Assembly: GCF_024721115.1 (NCBI RefSeq)
Contig: NZ_JAMDHK010000003.1
Coordinates: 233,403 to 297,402 of the forward strand
DNA: 64,000 nt
Direction of reading: 5' to 3'
Origin: Salipiger pentaromativorans
Lineage (GTDB): Bacteria; Pseudomonadota; Alphaproteobacteria; Rhodobacterales; Rhodobacteraceae
Part shown: piece by piece, positions 59,893 to 64,000 of the stretch
How the letters are laid out: each line of letters begins with the position of its first letter
Numbering within the stretch: the stretch's first letter is position 1
Notes under the pieces: generated by a model
Databases searched by the model: none
Seen by the model: the letters and a program-made list of their open reading frames with translations, nothing else
Told to the model about the DNA's origin: nothing
Made by a program: the position numbers and the translations under genes

Positions 59893-60023
59893 CCCCGGCC
59901 TTTCATCTTTCTGCAAATACTCAAAAAACCGCCCCGCCCCGGGGCAGACCCCGCCGCCTCTTGCGCGAACCGCCCCCCCGGCGTAAACCCCGGCTGATTC
60001 AAGACCACCCCGGGGAAAGCCTC
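59893..60023. other. Intergenic region upstream of aspartate kinase
   Basis: A 131-nt stretch holding the short stem GCCCC/GGGGC near 59936-59947 and no gene. It probably carries the lysC promoter; no consensus boxes are clear. Confidence 0.35.
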
Positions 60024-61262
60024 ATGCCCGTTCTCGTGATGAAATTCGGCGGCACCTCCGTCGCGACGCTCGACCGGATCCGGCGGGCGGCAAAGCGCGT
60101 GGGCGTCGAGGTGGCCAAGGGCTATGACGTGATCGTCATCGTCAGCGCCATGTCCGGCGAGACCAACAAGCTCGTGGGCTATGTCGAGGAAACCTCGCCG
60201 CTCTTCGACGCGCGCGAATACGACGCCGTGGTCAGCTCGGGCGAAAACGTCACCGCCGGGCTGATGGCGCTGACGCTTCAGGAGATGGACGTTCCGGCGC
60301 GCAGCTGGCAGGGCTGGCAGGTGCCGCTGATGACCACCTCCGCCCACAGCTCTGCCCGCATCGTCGACATCCCGACCGAGAACATCACCCGCAAATTCGG
60401 CGAGGGCATGCGCGTCGCCGTGGTCGCGGGCTTCCAGGGCATCTCGCCCGAGGGCCGCATCACCACGCTGGGCCGGGGCGGATCGGACACCACCGCCGTG
60501 GCCTTCGCCGCCGCCTTCGACGCCGAGCGCTGCGACATCTACACCGATGTGGACGGGGTCTATACCACCGACCCGCGCATCTGCGACAAGGCCCGCAAGC
60601 TCGACCGCATCGCCTTCGAGGAGATGCTGGAGCTTGCGAGCCTCGGCGCCAAGGTGCTGCAGACGCGCTCGGTGGAACTGGCCATGCGCTACAAGGTCAA
60701 GCTGCGGGTGCTCTCCAGCTTTGAGGAACAATCGGACGAGGCCGGGACGCTGGTCTGCGACGAGGAGGAAATCATGGAACTGAACGTTGTTTCCGGGGTC
60801 GCCCATTCGCGCGACGAGGCCAAGATGACCCTGATTTCGGTCGCCGACCGCCCCGGCATCGCCGCCGCCATCTTCACCCCGCTTTCGGAGGCGGGGATCA
60901 ATGTGGACATGATCGTGCAGAACATCTCGGAAGAGGGCCGCACCGACATGACCTTCTCCTGCCCGACGAACCAGGTGGCCCGCGCCGAGGAGGCCTTGAA
61001 AAAGGCCAAGGAGGCGGGCGAGATCAATTTCCACGATCTCGTCGCCGACACCAATGTCTGCAAGATCTCGGTGGTGGGAATCGGCATGCGCTCGCATACG
61101 GGCGTGGCAGCCAAGATGTTCAAGGTACTCTCGGATGAGGGGATCAACATAAAGGTCATTACAACCTCCGAGATAAAAATTTCCGTTCTCATCGACCGGA
61201 AATACATGGAACTCGCGGTTCAGGCGCTGCATGATGCGTTCGAACTGGAGAAGGCGGCCTGA
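60024..61262 (+). CDS. lysC: Aspartate kinase
   Basis: A 412-aa monofunctional aspartokinase. The catalytic domain starts with VMKFGGTSVATLDRIRRAA and contains GRGGSDTTAVAFAAAF; two ACT domains follow (about 265-410), including SVADRPGIAAAIF and VGIGMRSHTGVAAKMF, which bind lysine/threonine for feedback control. It catalyses the first step from aspartate to lysine, threonine and methionine. I start at 60024, where the KFGG strand begins. Aspartate kinase followed by ptsP is a common order in this group. Confidence 0.96.
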   Translation: MPVLVMKFGGTSVATLDRIRRAAKRVGVEVAKGYDVIVIVSAMSGETNKLVGYVEETSPLFDAREYDAVVSSGENVTAGLMALTLQEMDVPARSWQGWQVPLMTTSAHSSARIVDIPTENITRKFGEGMRVAVVAGFQGISPEGRITTLGRGGSDTTAVAFAAAFDAERCDIYTDVDGVYTTDPRICDKARKLDRIAFEEMLELASLGAKVLQTRSVELAMRYKVKLRVLSSFEEQSDEAGTLVCDEEEIMELNVVSGVAHSRDEAKMTLISVADRPGIAAAIFTPLSEAGINVDMIVQNISEEGRTDMTFSCPTNQVARAEEALKKAKEAGEINFHDLVADTNVCKISVVGIGMRSHTGVAAKMFKVLSDEGINIKVITTSEIKISVLIDRKYMELAVQALHDAFELEKAA

Positions 61263-61310
61263 GATGATCCGGGCCGGCCTTATGCTGGGACGGGGACAGG
61301 TCTGACCGAT

Positions 61311-63545
61311 ATGCCGGATGGCTCGGAAAGCGAAAGCCGCAAGCTGCTTGGCCGGCTGCGCGACACCATGGCCGAAGAGGCCGCGGGTCAGGCGCGACTG
61401 GACAAGATCACGCATCTGACGGCGGATTCGATGGGCACCGAAGTGTGCTCCATCTACCTGTTCCGTGACGAGGACACGCTGGAGCTTTGCGCCACCGAGG
61501 GTCTCAACAAGGAGGCCGTGCACCAGACGCGCATGAAGCTGGGCGAGGGTCTGGTCGGCCGCGTGGCGCGCACCGGCAAGATGGTCAACACCGCCGACGC
61601 GCCCTCCGAGCGCGGCTTCCGCTACATGCCCGAGACCGGCGAGGAGATCTTTTCCAGCTTCCTCGGCCTGCCGATCCAGCGGCTGGGCGAAAAGCTGGGC
61701 GTGCTGGTGGTGCAGACCAAGGCCAAGCGCGAGTTCACCGCCGACGAGATCTATGCGCTGGAAGTGGTGGCGATGGTGCTGGCCGAGATGGCCGAGCTCG
61801 GCGCCTTTGTCGGCGAGGGCGCGGCTCTGAAGGCCCGCCACACCCAGGCGACGATGCTGCGCGGCGTCACCGGCCAGGAGGGCACCGCCGAGGGCCATGT
61901 CTGGCTGCACGAACCGCGCGTGGTGGTGACGAACCTCGTCTCCGACGACCCCGAGCGCGAGCGCGAGCGCCTGAAGGCGGCGGTCGAGAAGCTGCGGGTC
62001 AGCGTCGATGAGATGCTGGCGGGCGCCAGCGGCGAGCAGCTCGAGGTGCTCGAGGCCTATCGCATGTTCGCCAATTCCAAGGGCTGGCGGAAGCGCATGG
62101 AAGAGGACATCGACCGCGGGCTGTCCGCCGAGGCGGCGGTGGAAAAGGAACAATCCGCCGCCCGCGCCCGCATGGCGCAGGTGGCCGACGCCTATCTGCG
62201 CGAGCGGCTGCACGATCTCGACGACCTGTCGAACCGGCTGCTGCGCATCCTCACCGGCCAGGGCAGCGAGACCGGCGCCGAGATGCCCACCGACCCGATC
62301 CTCATCGCCCGCAATATCGGGCCGGGAGAGCTGCTGGATTACGGCCGGCGGCTCAAGGGCATCGTGCTCGAGGAGGGCTCGGTCGGCAGCCACGCGGCGA
62401 TCGTCGCCCGGGCGCTGGCGATTCCGCTGGTCATCCACGCCGCCCGCATCACCACCGAGGCGCTGAACGGCGACCATATCATGGTGGATGGCGATCAGGG
62501 GCTGGTGCATCTGCGCCCCGACGAAAGCGTGGTCAGCGCCTTCCGCGACAAGATCGCCATGCAGGCGCAGGCGCAGGAGCGCTATGCCTCGATCCGCCAG
62601 AAACCGGCGATGTCGCTTTGCGGCAAGCGCGTGCATCTGTTCATGAATGCCGGCCTTCTGGCCGACCTGCCCTCGCTGCCCAGTTCCGGCGCCGAGGGGG
62701 TGGGCCTGTTCCGCACCGAGCTGCAATTCCTCATCCGCAACCAGATGCCCCGCCGCAACGAACTGGTCGAGGTCTACAAGCGGGTTCTGGATTCGGCGGG
62801 CGACAAGCCGGTGGTGTTCCGCACCCTCGACATCGGTTCGGACAAGGTGCTGCCCTATATGAAACCCACCGACGAGCCGAACCCGGCGCTCGGCTGGCGG
62901 GCGATCCGTGTCGGGCTCGACAAGCCCGGTGTGATGCGGATGCAGATCCAGGCGCTGCTGCGCGCCGCCGAGGGGCGCTCGCTGTCGGTGATGTTCCCCT
63001 TCGTCGCGCAATACGAGGAATTCCGCGCCGCCCGCGCCGAGGTCGACAAGGCCGTCGCCATCGAGCGAAAGCTCGGTCATGTGGTGCCCGAGAAGATCAC
63101 CATCGGCACGATGCTCGAAACCCCGAGCCTCGCCTATGCTTCGAAGAAATTCTTCGAGGATGTGGAGTTCATCTCCATCGGCGGCAACGATCTCAAGCAG
63201 TTCTTCTTCGCCGCCGACCGCGAGAACGAGCGCGTCCGCCGGCGCTATGACACGCTGAACGTCAGCTTCCTGACCTTCCTCGAAGGCATCGTTCAGCGCT
63301 GTTCGGAATCGGGCACCTCGCTGAGTTTCTGCGGCGAGGATGCCGGGCGCCCCATCGAGGCGGTCTGCCTCGCGGCGATCGGGCTGCACCGTCTGTCGAT
63401 GCGCCCGGCCTCGATCGGCCCGGTGAAAAGCCTGATCATGCGCACCGATCTGGATGCGCTTTACGATGTGATCTGCGACGCCCGCGAGCGCGGCGAACAA
63501 TCGGTGCGCGCCTCCGTCCTCGATTACCTGCGTTGGAGCGGCTGA
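61311..63545 (+). CDS. ptsP: PEP-protein phosphotransferase of the nitrogen PTS (EI-Ntr)
   Basis: A 744-aa EI-Ntr. An N-terminal GAF sensory domain (about 15-155) precedes the EI part: phosphohistidine segment EGSVGSHAAIVARALAIPLV (about 355), the PEP-binding TIM barrel (GVGLFRTELQFL, FRTLDIGSDKVLPYM) and the C-terminal LSFCGEDAGRPIEAV with its Cys. It transfers phosphate from PEP to NPr and links carbon/nitrogen state to regulation rather than to sugar uptake; GAF domains in this family sense glutamine. Normal length, no defects. Confidence 0.95.
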   Translation: MPDGSESESRKLLGRLRDTMAEEAAGQARLDKITHLTADSMGTEVCSIYLFRDEDTLELCATEGLNKEAVHQTRMKLGEGLVGRVARTGKMVNTADAPSERGFRYMPETGEEIFSSFLGLPIQRLGEKLGVLVVQTKAKREFTADEIYALEVVAMVLAEMAELGAFVGEGAALKARHTQATMLRGVTGQEGTAEGHVWLHEPRVVVTNLVSDDPERERERLKAAVEKLRVSVDEMLAGASGEQLEVLEAYRMFANSKGWRKRMEEDIDRGLSAEAAVEKEQSAARARMAQVADAYLRERLHDLDDLSNRLLRILTGQGSETGAEMPTDPILIARNIGPGELLDYGRRLKGIVLEEGSVGSHAAIVARALAIPLVIHAARITTEALNGDHIMVDGDQGLVHLRPDESVVSAFRDKIAMQAQAQERYASIRQKPAMSLCGKRVHLFMNAGLLADLPSLPSSGAEGVGLFRTELQFLIRNQMPRRNELVEVYKRVLDSAGDKPVVFRTLDIGSDKVLPYMKPTDEPNPALGWRAIRVGLDKPGVMRMQIQALLRAAEGRSLSVMFPFVAQYEEFRAARAEVDKAVAIERKLGHVVPEKITIGTMLETPSLAYASKKFFEDVEFISIGGNDLKQFFFAADRENERVRRRYDTLNVSFLTFLEGIVQRCSESGTSLSFCGEDAGRPIEAVCLAAIGLHRLSMRPASIGPVKSLIMRTDLDALYDVICDARERGEQSVRASVLDYLRWSG

Positions 63546-63558
63546 GGCGCTCGGGGAT

Positions 63559-63617
63559 GGTGGGCAGATTGCCCACCCTAGCGGAGAGCGCTTCGTAGGG
63601 TGGGCAATCTGCCCACC
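63559..63617. repeat. 22-bp perfect inverted repeat (REP-like)
   Basis: Arms 63559-63580 and 63596-63617 are exact inverted copies built around GGTGGGCAGATTGCCCACC, with a 15-nt loop. Each arm is itself partly self-complementary (GTGGGCA/TGCCCAC). It lies 14 nt past the ptsP stop. It may serve as a terminator and is of the kind that recurs in Rhodobacterales intergenic regions. There is no transposase nearby. Confidence 0.8.
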
Positions 63618-63650
63618 GTGCGCTCGACATTCTGATTGGCGCCCGGTACG

Positions 63651-63666
63651 GTATGCAAAAGCATAC
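63651..63666. promoter_or_regulatory. Palindrome ahead of the VOC gene
   Basis: GTATGC (63651-63656) and GCATAC (63661-63666) flank AAAA, directly before the ATG at 63669. A symmetric site here could be an operator or a small hairpin covering the ribosome binding region. Confidence 0.4.
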
Positions 63667-63668
63667 AA

Positions 63669-64000
63669 ATGGATATTGCCATGCTTCTTGCCCAACATCA
63701 TGTGCAGCTCGCCATGCCGCGTGGTGGCGAGACCGAGGCCATCGCCTTTTACGCCGGGGTTCTGGGTCTGGAAACGGTCGAGAAACCCGAAGCGCTGCGC
63801 GCGCGCGGCGGCGTCTGGTTCGAACGCGGCCCGCTGCGGGTGCATCTGGGGGTCGAAGAGCCCTTTGCCCCCGCGCGCAAGGCGCATCCGGCCTTTCAGG
63901 TCACAGCACTGTCCACGGCCATCGCGCGGCTCGACGCCGCCGGCTGCGCCTGGCGCCGCGACATCGACCTGCCCGGTCTGGCCCGGATCTATGTCGATGA
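63669..64000 (+). CDS. VOC/glyoxalase-family protein (partial, cut by window end)
   Basis: At least 110 codons of a vicinal oxygen chelate fold protein, open at the right edge. It reads HHVQLAMPRGGETEAIAFYA then GVLGLETVEKP and FERGPLRVHLGVEEPF, the pattern of small VOC proteins with paired beta-alpha-beta-beta-beta modules. The metal/ligand His in HHVQLA and Glu in HLGVEEP are typical positions. Starts at 63669 or at the in-frame ATG at 63681; no strong ribosome binding site separates them. Substrate unknown. Confidence 0.85.
   Translation, partial: MDIAMLLAQHHVQLAMPRGGETEAIAFYAGVLGLETVEKPEALRARGGVWFERGPLRVHLGVEEPFAPARKAHPAFQVTALSTAIARLDAAGCAWRRDIDLPGLARIYVD

Noticed and set aside
63559-63617. 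Inverted repeat considered as ends of a miniature transposon
   Set aside because: The arms are only 15 nt apart and no target duplication is seen; a hairpin/REP-like element is more likely.
59877-63887. A 1336-codon minus-strand reading frame
   Set aside because: It is antisense to aspartate kinase and ptsP, both complete on the plus strand; its His/Gln/Gly-rich composition is typical of shadow frames.

Overview
The window is GC-rich (mostly about 65%) and reads as a chromosome segment of an alphaproteobacterium of the Rhodobacterales (Roseobacter/Rhodobacter group). The signs are a DUF1127 gene followed by CCUCCUCC-loop small RNAs as in Rhodobacter, a SPOR lipoprotein-dacC-tmk-holB string, EI-Ntr (ptsP) next to aspartate kinase, a DUF1194 protein, a RHH_4 ribbon-helix-helix protein, and very frequent ATGA start/stop overlaps. 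No rRNA and no intact insertion sequence is seen; there is one tRNA (Ser-UGA).

0.2-14.9 kb: a leftward catabolic island. An enoyl-CoA hydratase, a cysteine-less thiolase-like protein, its DUF35 partner, an acyl-CoA ligase and a five-component branched-chain-type ABC importer (with a permease-ATPase fusion) plus a LysR regulator follow one promoter that carries a perfect palindrome. A feruloyl-CoA-synthase-like ligase and an acyl-CoA dehydrogenase lie upstream, then a TetR regulator. Together they suggest uptake, CoA activation and side-chain shortening of an aromatic (phenylpropanoid-like) acid.

15-18.6 kb: a small lipoprotein, an L,D-transpeptidase, an 88-aa orphan, a sulfotransferase and an RHH protein. 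18.7-31.1 kb: a compact PKS-NRPS operon (PKS > NRPS > SGNH pseudo-hydrolase > RidA > phosphopantetheinyl transferase). The NRPS has a Thr-like adenylation pocket and a thioesterase with Cys in place of the nucleophilic Ser; the SGNH protein has lost all three catalytic residues. A divergent M19 dipeptidase flanks it.

32.3-38.6 kb: a three-part GMC dehydrogenase (FAD subunit, Tat-exported small subunit, cytochrome c), a DUF1194 protein, then a gene graveyard (TRAP permease, UbiX, ThDP-enzyme and FMN-dehydrogenase fragments) around one intact small gene. 38.99-49.2 kb: a complete subtype I-C CRISPR-Cas locus (cas3-cas5c-cas8c-cas7c-cas4-cas1-cas2) with 36 repeats.

49.3-64 kb: housekeeping genes: tRNA-Ser, envelope proteins, tmk, holB, mrp, the DUF1127/sRNA array (five tandem two-hairpin units), an HNH protein, a Kdo transferase, Nudix, DUF1178, SDR, an NTF2-like protein, aspartate kinase, ptsP, and a VOC gene cut by the window end.
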